A stretch of DNA of 64,000 nt from Betaproteobacteria bacterium. Lineage in GTDB: Bacteria > Pseudomonadota > Gammaproteobacteria > Burkholderiales > Usitatibacteraceae. The translations under genes were made by a program, and so were the position numbers. This document shows positions 1 to 8,371 of this stretch, one piece after another; within the stretch, counting starts at the first letter, position 1; the number at the start of each line of letters is the position of its first letter. The stretch is taken from assembly GCA_016709665.1 (NCBI GenBank), contig JADJMI010000029.1, positions 62,001 through 126,000 on the forward strand, written 5' to 3'. The notes beneath the pieces were generated by a model. It was not told where the DNA came from. It saw nothing but the letters and a program-made list of their open reading frames with translations, and did not search any database.

Positions 1-392
1 CACCACCGGATGCTCAGGTCGCCGGTGCGGAATTCCTCCCGCAGCTTGTCGCCCACCAGGTCCACGATCCCCTGGAAGCCGAGCGAGCGCGCCATGCCGT
101 CCTGGATCGCATCGATGAGGGCGAGCTGGCTCGCCTGCAGCGCGATCTGCGCCTGCGCCTCGGCGAGGGCACGCCGGGAGCTGCCGGCCGGGGACGCCGC
201 GGGCTTGCGGGCCGCCGCGGTCTTCTTCACCGGAGCCTTGGCAGCCGGCTTCCTCTTCGCCGGCGCCGGGGCCATCGCCCTTTTCTTCGCTGGCGCCTTC
301 GCGGCCGGCCTTTTCTTCAGCGGCGCCTGGGCCGCCGCCTTTTTCCGGGCCTTCGGGGGAGCGCTTTTCTTCGCCTTGCGGGGAGTCGCCAT
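1..392 (-). CDS. GAF-domain sensor protein, N-terminal part only (runs off the left edge)
   Basis: Read on the minus strand from the ATG at 392. About the first 75 residues are almost only Ala, Lys, Pro and Arg, with AAKAPAKK-type repeats like those of histone H1-like bacterial proteins. A helix rich in Ala and Gln follows, then the start of a GAF domain (GFQGIVDLVGDKLREEF, then TGDLSIRW). This GAF type usually heads sensor proteins that end in a histidine kinase or a nucleotidyl cyclase, but the output domain lies outside the window. The basic tail could bind nucleic acid or polyanions; that is inference. It is divergent from the efflux operon, with 353 bases between. Confidence 0.7.
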   Translation of the reverse strand, partial: MATPRKAKKSAPPKARKKAAAQAPLKKRPAAKAPAKKRAMAPAPAKRKPAAKAPVKKTAAARKPAASPAGSSRRALAEAQAQIALQASQLALIDAIQDGMARSLGFQGIVDLVGDKLREEFRTGDLSIRW

Positions 393-689
393 GCGCCGGA
401 ATCGCCTTCTTATTGGTCTTGTCGCCGAATGTCGCCGGGCCCCTGAAGCCCGGTCGGGGGCCCGCCCGGAGCCCCGCCGCGATCTTGGCGGGAATGGCCG
501 GGAAGCGCAAACGGCCCGGCATTCGCGCCCCCCGGGCACCTTTCACCCCCCGTTTTCTGCAATTCGTCCCGCCGGGCTGGAACCACCGGCCCGCCCCCTA
601 CCCTCACGCCACCTCAATCCGAAACAGGGCCGGATCGGTCCAAAGGTCAAATGTGACGGCAAGTTACAGCACCCGTCGCGCGTAGACCC

Positions 690-695
690 TAAAAT
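690..695 (+). promoter_or_regulatory. Putative -10 box of the RND efflux operon, in a 353-base gap
   Basis: TAAAAT lies 50 bases before the adaptor start in an otherwise GC-rich gap (393-745). I find no convincing -35 box at 16-18 bases. The rest of the gap shows no gene or clear repeat; it must also hold the promoter of the divergent GAF gene. Confidence 0.35.
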
Positions 696-745
696 AGGCG
701 CCCTTTCGGGCCACAAGCCCCATCCCCACCTCCGGAAGCCAAACC

Positions 746-1888
746 ATGACGTTCCGACCCCTGATCGCCCTTTCCGTCCTTCTCTTCGCCGCCGCCTGCG
801 CCAAGGGACCCGACAAGGCCGCCACCACCGCCGCGCCCAAGCCGCTGCTGGTCGCCGCCGAGGACGTGCACACGGTGAAGAACGCCGCCATCGCCTCGGG
901 GCCGGCCGTCATCGGCTCGGTGCAACCCGAGCGCCGCGCGGATCTTCGCGCCGAGGTCTCGGCCATCGTGATGCAGGTGGTCCGGGAGAACGGCGACGTG
1001 GTGCGCCGCGGCGACCTGCTGGTGCGACTGGACGACACCTCGATCCGCGACGCCCTCGCCTCGGCCGAAGCCGCCGCGCGCTCGGCCGAGCAGGCCTCGG
1101 AGCAGGCCAAGCGCCAGTACGAGCGCATGAAGACCCTGCGCGCCTCCGGCATGGCCTCCGCCCAGGCCCTGGACGACGCCGAGGGCCGGCGCAACAGCGC
1201 CACTTCCGACCTCGAGGCCGCCAAGACCCGCGTCGTGGCCGCCCGCCAGCAACTCGCCCGCACCGAGGTGCGCGCCCCCTTCGACGGCATCGTGAGCGAC
1301 CGCAAGGTCTCCGCCGGCGACACCGCGCAGGTCGGCAAGGAACTGCTCAAGGTGATCGACCCCGCCACCATGCGCTTCGAGGGCATGGTCTCGGCCGACC
1401 AGATCGGCTCGGTGAAGGCCGGCCAGGCGGTGAGCTTCCGCGTGAACGGCTACGGCGACACGGATTTCGCCGGCAAGGTGCGCCGCGTGAACCCCTCGGC
1501 CAACCCGACCACGCGGCAGGTGGAGGTGCTCGTGGACTTCGCCACGCAGAAGGCGCCCCGCCTCGCCGGCCTGTATGCCGAGGGCCGCGTGGAGACCGAG
1601 TCGGCCGCGAGCCTCACCATCCCCGCGACGGCGCTGGTGCGCGACGGCGACAAGGCCTCGGCCTGGGTCGTGAAGGACGGCAAGCTCGCCAAGGTGGAGG
1701 TGAAGCTCGGCGAGCGCGACCCGCGCACCGGCGATTGGGCGGTGAACGCGGGCCTCGCGGAGGGCGCGCAGATCCTGCGCCACCCCAACGCCACGCTCAA
1801 GGACGGCATGGTGGTGCAGGCCTCGCCGTCCAAGTCGAGCGAGACGAAGACCGCGAACGCCAAGACCGCCGAAGCGCCGAAGAACTAG
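746..1888 (+). CDS. RND efflux periplasmic adaptor (membrane fusion lipoprotein)
   Basis: The 380-residue protein starts with a lipoprotein signal (lipobox FAAAC, acylated Cys18). A split biotinyl-lipoyl domain (EVSAIVMQV near 75 and VRAPFDGIVSDRKV near 178) flanks an Ala/Glu/Gln-rich alpha-helical hairpin, followed by beta-barrel and membrane-proximal domains (SFRVNGYGDTDFAGKV; LTIPATALV). This is the order of MexA/AcrA-type adaptors, which link an inner-membrane RND pump to an outer-membrane channel. The RND gene follows 9 bases downstream. No TolC-like channel gene is present, so the system probably borrows one. The tail after about residue 360 is Lys/Ser/Ala-rich and low in complexity. 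Substrate cannot be told. Confidence 0.92.
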   Translation: MTFRPLIALSVLLFAAACAKGPDKAATTAAPKPLLVAAEDVHTVKNAAIASGPAVIGSVQPERRADLRAEVSAIVMQVVRENGDVVRRGDLLVRLDDTSIRDALASAEAAARSAEQASEQAKRQYERMKTLRASGMASAQALDDAEGRRNSATSDLEAAKTRVVAARQQLARTEVRAPFDGIVSDRKVSAGDTAQVGKELLKVIDPATMRFEGMVSADQIGSVKAGQAVSFRVNGYGDTDFAGKVRRVNPSANPTTRQVEVLVDFATQKAPRLAGLYAEGRVETESAASLTIPATALVRDGDKASAWVVKDGKLAKVEVKLGERDPRTGDWAVNAGLAEGAQILRHPNATLKDGMVVQASPSKSSETKTANAKTAEAPKN

Positions 1889-1897
1889 GGGGCGTCC

Positions 1898-4800
1898 ATG
1901 TTCCTGTCCGATTTCAGCATCAAGCGCCCGGTCTCGATGGTGGTGATCATCATCGGGCTGATGTGCTTCGGCCTGCTCGCGCTCTCCAAGCTGCGCGTGA
2001 ACCAGATTCCCGACGTGGAGCAGCCCTTCCTCCTCGTGAACATCCCCTACCCGGGCGCCTCGCCGGACACCGTCGAGCGCGAGATCGTGAACCGGGTCGA
2101 GAAGGCCATGCAGGGCATCCCGCAGGTCTACCAGGTGCGCTCCACGGCCTCGGAGTCGAGCGCCAGCATCTTCATCATCTTCAACTTCAAGAAGAACATG
2201 GTGGAGGCCGCGGACGAGGTGCGGAACGCCATCGCCTCGGTGCGCCACAAGCTGCCGGTGGAGATGCGCGAGCCCATCATCCGGCGCCTGGACCCTTCCG
2301 CGCAGCCCATCATGCAGCTCGCGATGTCGTCCAAGGCGCAAAGCCACGCGGAGATCTCCCGGCTGGCGGAAGACGTGATCGCCGACAAGTTCCGCGCCAT
2401 CGACGGCGTGGCGGTGGTGAACGTGAACGGCGCGCTGCGCCGCGAGCTCTCGGTGCTGCTGCGCGCCGAGAAGCTGCGCGAGTTCAACCTCTCGGTGACC
2501 GAGGTCGTCCTCGCCCTGCGGGCGCAGAACACCACCGCGCCCGTGGGCCGCGTGAAGGGCCCCCTGGAGGAACAGAGCATCCGCCTGGTGGGCCGCATCG
2601 AGTCCCCGCGCGAGTTCGAGCAGATCGTGGTGAAGCGCCGCGGCGGCGAGGTGGTGCGCCTGGGCCAGATCGCCACGGTGAAGGACGGCTTCGCCGAACT
2701 CTCGGGCTTCTCCCTGCGCGACGGGAACCCCAACGTCGGCATCGCCATCACGCGCGCGCGCGACGCGAGCACGGTGAGCGTGGCCAAGGCCATCCGCAAG
2801 GTGGTCGAGGAGACCAACAAGACCCTGCCCCAGGGCACGGTCCTCGAGGTGACGCAGGACGGCGGCAAGGACGCCGAGGCGAGCCTCAAGAACGTGATCG
2901 AGGCGCTCATCTTCGGCGCCGGCCTCACCATCTTCGTGGTGTACGCGTTCCTCAATTCGTGGCGCTCGACGCTCATCACGGCGACCTCGCTGCCGACCTC
3001 GGTCATCGCGGCCTTCATCGCGGTGTGGGCCTGCGGCTTCACGCTCAACTTCATGACGCTGCTGGGCCTGTCGCTCGCCATCGGCGTGCTGATCGACGAC
3101 GCCATCGTGGTGCGGGAGAACATCGTCCGGCACATGGAAAAGGGCGTCGATCGCCTGAACGCGGCGCGCATCGGCACGGCCGAGATCGGCCTCGCGGTGA
3201 CCGCCACCACGTTCTCGATCATCGCGGTGTTCATCCCCGTGGCCTTCATGGGCGGCGGCGCGGGCGAGTGGTTCCGCCCCTTCGCCCTCACCGTGGCCAC
3301 CTCGGTGATGGTCTCGCTCTTCATCTCGTTCACGCTCGACCCGATGCTCTCGGCGTACTGGGGCGACCCCCCGGGCTACCACCACGCGCCGAAGAAGGGC
3401 CTGTCGCGGGTGCTGCAGCGCTTCAACGCCTGGTTCGATCACCAGGCCGACCGCTACGGCAACGTGATCGCCTGGGCGCTGCACCACCGCAAGTGGATGA
3501 CGGCCATCGCCGTGGCGAGCCTCGTGGGCGCCATCGCGCTGCAGGCCACCGTGGGCGGCTCCTCGTTCCTGCCGCGCTCGGACGTGGGCACGGTCGCCAT
3601 CGACATCCGCACGCCATCGTCGGCCAGCCTCGAGTACGGCCGCTCGAAGGTGGAGAAGGCCGCGGAGCTCGCGCGGACGATCCCGGAAGTGAAGCACACC
3701 AACGCCTACGTGAATCCGGGCGGCGGGCGCGTCTACGTGGACATCGGCAAGAGCAACGAAAGGAAGCGCGACGCCTTCGCGATCGCGAAGGACCTGCGCG
3801 AGCTCCTGAAGCAGCTCGTGGGCGCGGAATACACCGTGCTCGACGACATCAACAACGGCGTGCGAAAGCCCGTGCAGATCCAGTTCTCCGGGCCCGATTC
3901 GCGCAAGCTCATGGAGATCACCACCGAGTTCATGGGCAAGCTCGCGCAGGTGCCGGGCGCGGTGGACGTGGGCCTGTCGGAGCAGGCTCCCAAGGACGAG
4001 CTCAAGATCGAGCTCGACCGCGGCCTCGCCAATTCGCTCGGCATTTCCGTGAACGACGCGGCGCAGGCCCTTCGCGTCGCCTTCGCGGGCGTGGAGGTCG
4101 GCGACTGGGTGGACCCGGTGGGCGAGACCCGCGACGTCTCCGTGCGCCTGCACCCGGAGGACCGCGTGGACGCGAGCAACATCGAGCACCTGCCGATCGC
4201 GGTCACGGGCACCAACATGATCGTGCCGCTCGACCAGATCGCCACCATCTCCATGGGCAAGGGCCCGGCCCAGATCCAGCACTCCGACGGCAAGCGCATG
4301 ATCGCCGTCACCGCCAACGTGCAGGGCCGCTCGCCCGGCGAGGTGACCGCCGAGGGCATGAAGCTCGCGAAGGCGATGGACTTCCCCGCGGGCTACGGCA
4401 TCGAGCTGGGCGGCGCCTCGCGCGAGCAGCAGGAGGTCTTCCGCGAGATGGGCATCGCGCTCCTCATGGGCATCGCGCTCATGTACCTGGTGCTCGTGAT
4501 GCAGTTCGGCTCGTTCACCGCGCCGATGCCGGTGATGCTCTCGCTGCCCCTTTCGCTCATCGGCGTCGTGCTCGCGCTCCTCGCCACCCGCGGCACGCTC
4601 AACCTCATGAGCTTCATCGGCGTCATCATGCTGATGGGCCTGGTGGCCAAGAACGCCATCCTGCTGCTCGACTGCGCGCGCAAGGAAGAAGCGCAGGGCG
4701 TCTCGCGCGAGGACGCGCTGATGCACGCCGGCCGCGTGCGCCTTCGCCCCATCCTCATGACCACCTTCGCGCTCATCGCCGGCATGCTGCCGGTGGCGAT

Positions 4801-5128
4801 CGGCCTGGGCGAAGGCGGCGATTTCTACCGCCCGATGGCGGTGGCCATCATCGGGGGCACCATCACCTCGACGATCCTCACGCTGCTCGTGGTGCCCACC
4901 TTCTACGATTCCATCGAGATCGCGCGCGACCGCGCCATCGCCAAGTTCCACCGGCGCGAGGCGCGCATGCCGGCCTTCGGCGCCTTCGTCCTCACGGTGG
5001 GCGAGGCGATCCTCGCCTTGCTGGGCCTGCGCATGCTGTATCGTGCCGCGATGGCGCTCGTGAACCGGGTGCGCCGCGGTCGCGGTGCGCCGCCCCCGGC
5101 CCCGAGCCCCGCCCCCGGAGACGATTGA
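1898..5128 (+). CDS. RND multidrug efflux pump, inner-membrane subunit (AcrB/MdtB type)
   Basis: At 1076 residues this is full length for the AcrB/HAE1 superfamily. The start FLSDFSIKRPVSMVVIIIG is the canonical first membrane helix. Helix 4 carries the paired aspartates of the proton relay (IGVLIDDAIVVREN). The second half repeats the layout, with MQFGSFTAPMPVMLSLPLSL and LMGLVAKNAILLLDCARK near the end. It exports small hydrophobic compounds from the periplasm or membrane using the proton gradient, as a trimer with the adaptor encoded just upstream. The stop codon overlaps the TTG start of the MFS gene, so the three genes form one operon. A C-terminal extension after residue 1020 has one more hydrophobic stretch and a Pro/Ala tail. 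Confidence 0.95.
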   Translation: MFLSDFSIKRPVSMVVIIIGLMCFGLLALSKLRVNQIPDVEQPFLLVNIPYPGASPDTVEREIVNRVEKAMQGIPQVYQVRSTASESSASIFIIFNFKKNMVEAADEVRNAIASVRHKLPVEMREPIIRRLDPSAQPIMQLAMSSKAQSHAEISRLAEDVIADKFRAIDGVAVVNVNGALRRELSVLLRAEKLREFNLSVTEVVLALRAQNTTAPVGRVKGPLEEQSIRLVGRIESPREFEQIVVKRRGGEVVRLGQIATVKDGFAELSGFSLRDGNPNVGIAITRARDASTVSVAKAIRKVVEETNKTLPQGTVLEVTQDGGKDAEASLKNVIEALIFGAGLTIFVVYAFLNSWRSTLITATSLPTSVIAAFIAVWACGFTLNFMTLLGLSLAIGVLIDDAIVVRENIVRHMEKGVDRLNAARIGTAEIGLAVTATTFSIIAVFIPVAFMGGGAGEWFRPFALTVATSVMVSLFISFTLDPMLSAYWGDPPGYHHAPKKGLSRVLQRFNAWFDHQADRYGNVIAWALHHRKWMTAIAVASLVGAIALQATVGGSSFLPRSDVGTVAIDIRTPSSASLEYGRSKVEKAAELARTIPEVKHTNAYVNPGGGRVYVDIGKSNERKRDAFAIAKDLRELLKQLVGAEYTVLDDINNGVRKPVQIQFSGPDSRKLMEITTEFMGKLAQVPGAVDVGLSEQAPKDELKIELDRGLANSLGISVNDAAQALRVAFAGVEVGDWVDPVGETRDVSVRLHPEDRVDASNIEHLPIAVTGTNMIVPLDQIATISMGKGPAQIQHSDGKRMIAVTANVQGRSPGEVTAEGMKLAKAMDFPAGYGIELGGASREQQEVFREMGIALLMGIALMYLVLVMQFGSFTAPMPVMLSLPLSLIGVVLALLATRGTLNLMSFIGVIMLMGLVAKNAILLLDCARKEEAQGVSREDALMHAGRVRLRPILMTTFALIAGMLPVAIGLGEGGDFYRPMAVAIIGGTITSTILTLLVVPTFYDSIEIARDRAIAKFHRREARMPAFGAFVLTVGEAILALLGLRMLYRAAMALVNRVRRGRGAPPPAPSPAPGDD

Positions 5129-6324
5129 GCCCCGAACCGCCCGAAGAATCGCTTCGAAGCCTCGCGACCTCGCTCGCGCTGCTGTGGCTCTACGGCGCGA
5201 GCCTTCGGCTCACGGTGCTCGCCGTGCCCCCGGTCATCCCGGGCATCCACGAAAGCCTCTCCCTCACGCAGGCCGCCGTGGGGGCGCTCACCACCCTCCC
5301 GGTCCTCATGTTCTCGCTCATGGCGCTGCCCGGCGCCGTGCTCATCGCGCGCTTCGGCGCGGCGCGCGTGCTGGCGCTGGGCCTCGCCCTCGCGGCCTTC
5401 GCCTCGGCCGCGCGCGGCTTGGCCCCGGGCACGGCGACGCTCTTCGCCGCCACCTTCCTCATGGGCATGGGCATCGCGTTCATGCAGCCGGCGCTGCCCA
5501 CGATCGTGCGCACGCGGCTTCCCGCGCGCATCGCGCTCGGCACGACGGTGTATTCCAACGGGCTGCTGGTCGGGGAGGCTCTGCCCGCTTCGCTCACCCT
5601 GCCTTTCGTGCTGCCCGCCCTGGACGGAAGCTGGCGCGCGAGCCTGGTCGCGTGGTCGGTGCCGGTCGCGCTCGTCTTCCTGGCCGCCCTGCCGGCCGCG
5701 CTCGCGCGGCGCGCCCCGGCCCACGCGCGGGAGCCCGTGCGCTGGTGGCCGGACTGGCGTTCGCCGCAGGTGTGGGCCCTGGGCATCGTCTCGGGCGCCA
5801 CCTCGGCGCTCTACTACTGCCTGAACGCCTTCCTGCCGGACTTCCTGCGGCACACGGGGCGGGGCGATCTCATCGGCGCCTCGCTCTCGGCGCTCAACTG
5901 GGCGCAGATTCCCGCGTCGTTCCTGCTGCTCGCGTTCTCGTCGCGGCTCGTGGGCCGTCCGATGCCGATCGTCGCGATGGGCGGGGTCGCGCTCGCCGCC
6001 CTGGCCGCCCTCGTGGCGATGCCGGGCGCCTGGGTGGTCGTCTGGTCGGGCGTGATCGGCTTCGTCACCGCCTTCGTGCTCATCCTCACGCTCGCCCTGC
6101 CCGCGCTGCTCGCCGAGCCCTCGGACGTGCACCGCGTCTCGGCGGCGATGTTCGCGATCGGCTACCTGTGCGCGCTCGTGGTACCGGTGTTCGGCGGCGC
6201 GCTCTGGGACCTCACGGGCGTCGCGGCGCTCGCCTTCCTGCCCGCCGCGGCCATGGCCGTGGGCCTGGTGGTGGCCCCGTCCTGGCTCTCGCTGCGGCGC
6301 GCGGGCGCATCGCGGCCGGGCTGA
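5125..6324 (+). CDS. MFS transporter (CynX/NimT-like)
   Basis: I start the gene at TTG 5125, whose last two bases overlap the stop of the RND gene; GGAG sits 4 bases upstream and no ATG gives a whole first helix. The 399-residue protein has about 12 hydrophobic segments. Its first part (LAVPPVIPGIHESLSLTQAAVGALTTLP, then MALPGAVLIARFGAARVL) matches the cyanate/2-nitroimidazole transporter branch of the major facilitator superfamily. It probably exports or imports a small molecule; the substrate is unknown. Its place in the RND operon suggests a role in the same resistance response. Confidence 0.85.
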   Translation: MSPEPPEESLRSLATSLALLWLYGASLRLTVLAVPPVIPGIHESLSLTQAAVGALTTLPVLMFSLMALPGAVLIARFGAARVLALGLALAAFASAARGLAPGTATLFAATFLMGMGIAFMQPALPTIVRTRLPARIALGTTVYSNGLLVGEALPASLTLPFVLPALDGSWRASLVAWSVPVALVFLAALPAALARRAPAHAREPVRWWPDWRSPQVWALGIVSGATSALYYCLNAFLPDFLRHTGRGDLIGASLSALNWAQIPASFLLLAFSSRLVGRPMPIVAMGGVALAALAALVAMPGAWVVVWSGVIGFVTAFVLILTLALPALLAEPSDVHRVSAAMFAIGYLCALVVPVFGGALWDLTGVAALAFLPAAAMAVGLVVAPSWLSLRRAGASRPG

Positions 6325-6367
6325 GCGGAGTGCTAGAGTGGGCGCCTTCCCGCCGACGGAACGCGCC

Positions 6368-7315
6368 ATGATCCGCACCCTCGCCATCGCCGCCCTTTTC
6401 GCCGCCCTGCCCGTCCATGCCTTCGACCTGCAGGGCCACCGCGGCGCCCGCGGCCTGATGCCGGAGAACACGCTGCCGTCCTTCAAGAAGGCCCTGGAGA
6501 TCGGCGTCGACACGATCGAGTGCGACATGGCGGTCACGAAGGACGACGTGGTGGTGATCCACCACGACCTCTGGCTCAACCCGGACACGACGCGCGGCCC
6601 GGACGGCCAGTGGCTGGCCTCGCGCGGTCCCGCCATCCGCGATCTCACCTTCGCGGAGCTGCAGCGCTACGACGTCGGGCGGATCAAGCCGGGCACGAAG
6701 TACGCCGCCGGTTTCCCCGACCAGCAGCCGGCGGACGGCACGCGCGTCCCCCGGCTCTCGGACCTCTTCGACCTGGTGAAGCAGTCCGGAAACGACAAGG
6801 TCGGCTTCGACTGCGAGACCAAGATCTCCCCGCTGGAACCCGACGCGACGCTGCCGCCCGAGGCGTTCGCCAAGCGCGTCGTCGAGGAGATCCGCAAGCA
6901 CGGCATGGCCGCGCGCACGATGGTGCAGTCCTTCGACTGGCGCACGCTGCAGGTGATCCAGAAGGAGGCGCCCGAGATCCGCACGATGTACCTGTCGTCG
7001 CCGCGCACGATCAAGGGCGAAGCCGGCAAGCCTTCGCCCTGGCTCGCCGGCTTCGCGATCGAAGCGCACGGCTCGGTCCCCCGCGCGGTCAAGGCGGCCG
7101 GCGGGAAGATCTGGGCACCCAACCAGACCTACCTCACGCCGGAGCTGCTCGCCGAGGCGCGCTCGCTCGGCATCGCCGTGATCCCGTGGACGGTCAACGA
7201 CCCGGCCATGATGGACAAGCTGATCGGCATGGGGGTGGACGGCATCATCTCGGACCGCCCGGACATCGTGAAGGAGCGCCTGAAGGCCAGGGCGCCCGCC
7301 AGGACCGGAGGCTGA
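6368..7315 (+). CDS. Glycerophosphodiester phosphodiesterase, secreted
   Basis: I chose ATG 6368 because it gives a clean signal peptide (MIRTLAIAALFAALPVHA), over the in-frame GTG at 6338. The mature 315-residue protein shows the GDPD signature: HRGARGLMPENT for catalytic His and Glu, IECDMAVTKDDVVVIHHD for metal ligands and the second His, and the ending VDGIISDRPDIV. It hydrolyses deacylated phospholipids to glycerol-3-phosphate and an alcohol in the periplasm. It is close in size to the GlpQ/UgpQ family. The FHA-cyclase gene starts 5 bases after its stop. Confidence 0.9.
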   Translation: MIRTLAIAALFAALPVHAFDLQGHRGARGLMPENTLPSFKKALEIGVDTIECDMAVTKDDVVVIHHDLWLNPDTTRGPDGQWLASRGPAIRDLTFAELQRYDVGRIKPGTKYAAGFPDQQPADGTRVPRLSDLFDLVKQSGNDKVGFDCETKISPLEPDATLPPEAFAKRVVEEIRKHGMAARTMVQSFDWRTLQVIQKEAPEIRTMYLSSPRTIKGEAGKPSPWLAGFAIEAHGSVPRAVKAAGGKIWAPNQTYLTPELLAEARSLGIAVIPWTVNDPAMMDKLIGMGVDGIISDRPDIVKERLKARAPARTGG

Positions 7316-7320
7316 ACGCC

Positions 7321-8205
7321 ATGGACAAACCCATCGAGGGCGCGGTCCTCTTCGCCGACGTGAGCGGCAGCACGAAGCTCTACGACACGGTCGGCGACAA
7401 GCTCGCGTTCGCGGCCGTGCAATCGTGCGTGAACGCCTTCATCCAGGTGACGGAGGCGAACGGCGGGCGCGTCATCAAGACGATCGGCGACGAGGTGATG
7501 GCGATCTTCCCGAACGGCAACGTCGCCGCGGCCGCCGCCATCGAGATGCAGCATGCGGTCGAGCGGCTGGAGCCCACCGGCGGCCAGCGCCTGGGCGCGC
7601 GCATCGGCTTTCACTTCGGGCCCGCGATCGAGCGCGACGGCGACGTCTTCGGCGACATGGTGAACCTCGCCGCGCGGTTGTCGGACGTGGCGATCCGCGG
7701 GCAGGTCATCACCTCGCGCTCCACCGTGGACGGTCTCAACCCGGTGCTGCGCGGATCGTGCCGGCCGCTGCACGCCATCGACCTCAAGGGCAAGGGCGAG
7801 GTCGACATCTGCGAGGTGCTCTGGCAGGAATCGGAGCAGACGGTGACGGTGCTCGCCTCCGCCGCGCAATCGGCCGCGGCGCGCGCGACGAAGCTCGTCC
7901 TGCGCTATGGCGACCGGGAGATCGTGCTCGACGCCGCCAGGCCCTCGCTCGCCTTCGGCCGCGACAAGGCGCAGGAACTGGTGGTGGACGATTCCAACGC
8001 CTCCCGCGCGCACGGCAAGATCGAACTGCGCGCCGGGAAGTTCTTCGTGGCGGACCACAGCGTGAACGGCACGTACATCACCGTCGAGGGCAACGCGGAA
8101 TTCGTGCTGCGGCGGGAGGACTTCGCGTTGCTGGGCCGCGGCTGGATCGCCTTCGGGCAGTCGCGCGAGAAGGCAACCGCCGTCCTCGCCTACCAGGTGC
8201 TTTGA
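7321..8205 (+). CDS. Class III adenylate/guanylate cyclase with C-terminal FHA domain
   Basis: A GGAGG site lies 9 bases before ATG 7321. Residues 1-165 form a cyclase homology domain: metal-binding Asp13 in LFADVSGST, Lys53 and Asp57 in VIKTIGDEVMA, then DVFGDMVNLAARL for the transition-state Asn. Lys at the purine position suggests ATP as substrate, so cAMP is the likely product. Residues about 195-280 form an FHA domain (FGRDKAQELVVDD, SRAHGKIE, HSVNGTYI), which binds phosphothreonine. No membrane segment is seen in the 294 residues. Cyclase plus FHA suggests control by a Ser/Thr kinase, and one lies convergent 163 bases away. The TGA stop is the first three bases of a repeat element. Confidence 0.88.
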   Translation: MDKPIEGAVLFADVSGSTKLYDTVGDKLAFAAVQSCVNAFIQVTEANGGRVIKTIGDEVMAIFPNGNVAAAAAIEMQHAVERLEPTGGQRLGARIGFHFGPAIERDGDVFGDMVNLAARLSDVAIRGQVITSRSTVDGLNPVLRGSCRPLHAIDLKGKGEVDICEVLWQESEQTVTVLASAAQSAAARATKLVLRYGDREIVLDAARPSLAFGRDKAQELVVDDSNASRAHGKIELRAGKFFVADHSVNGTYITVEGNAEFVLRREDFALLGRGWIAFGQSREKATAVLAYQVL

Positions 8206-8371
8206 AGGGGACGCACACCTTCACCTGACCTGAAGGGGACGCACACTTCGACCTGAAGGGGACGCACACCTTCACCTGACCTGAAGGGGACGCACACTTC
8301 AATTGACACAGCCCCAAGTCAACCAAAGTGTCCGTCCCCTTCACCCGGGCTGAAGGTGTGCGTCCCCTTCA
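8203..8371 (+). repeat. Cluster of six copies of an 18-20 base repeat between convergent genes
   Basis: Four direct copies of TGAAGGGGACGCACACYTT start at 8203, 8231, 8254 and 8282. Two inverted copies lie at about 8326-8343 (with one change, GGACGGACAC) and 8351-8371. The block 8203-8249 is repeated almost exactly at 8254-8300, so it is a tandem duplication of a 51-base unit. The inverted copies can pair with the direct ones into long stems and may stop transcription from both sides. Similar GGGGACGNACAC palindromes occur as dispersed REP-like elements in other proteobacteria, some with RAYT transposases; none is encoded here. The terminal TGA of the first and last copies are the stop codons of the flanking genes. 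Confidence 0.85.

Noticed and set aside
664..695. Full sigma-70 promoter TTACAG...TAAAAT before the RND operon
   Set aside because: The spacer is 20 bases, too long for a normal promoter; only the -10 box is kept.
689..4951. Long open frame of 1420 codons antisense to the efflux genes
   Set aside because: His/Arg/Glu-rich shadow of the RND coding frame with no domain and no ribosome-binding site.
10..6324. A single open frame of 2104 codons on the plus strand
   Set aside because: It is a GC-rich shadow frame through the RND genes; only its last part (from 5125) is a real gene, the MFS transporter.
8203..8371. CRISPR array
   Set aside because: Copies are only 4-9 bases apart, occur in both orientations and have no unique spacers or cas genes.
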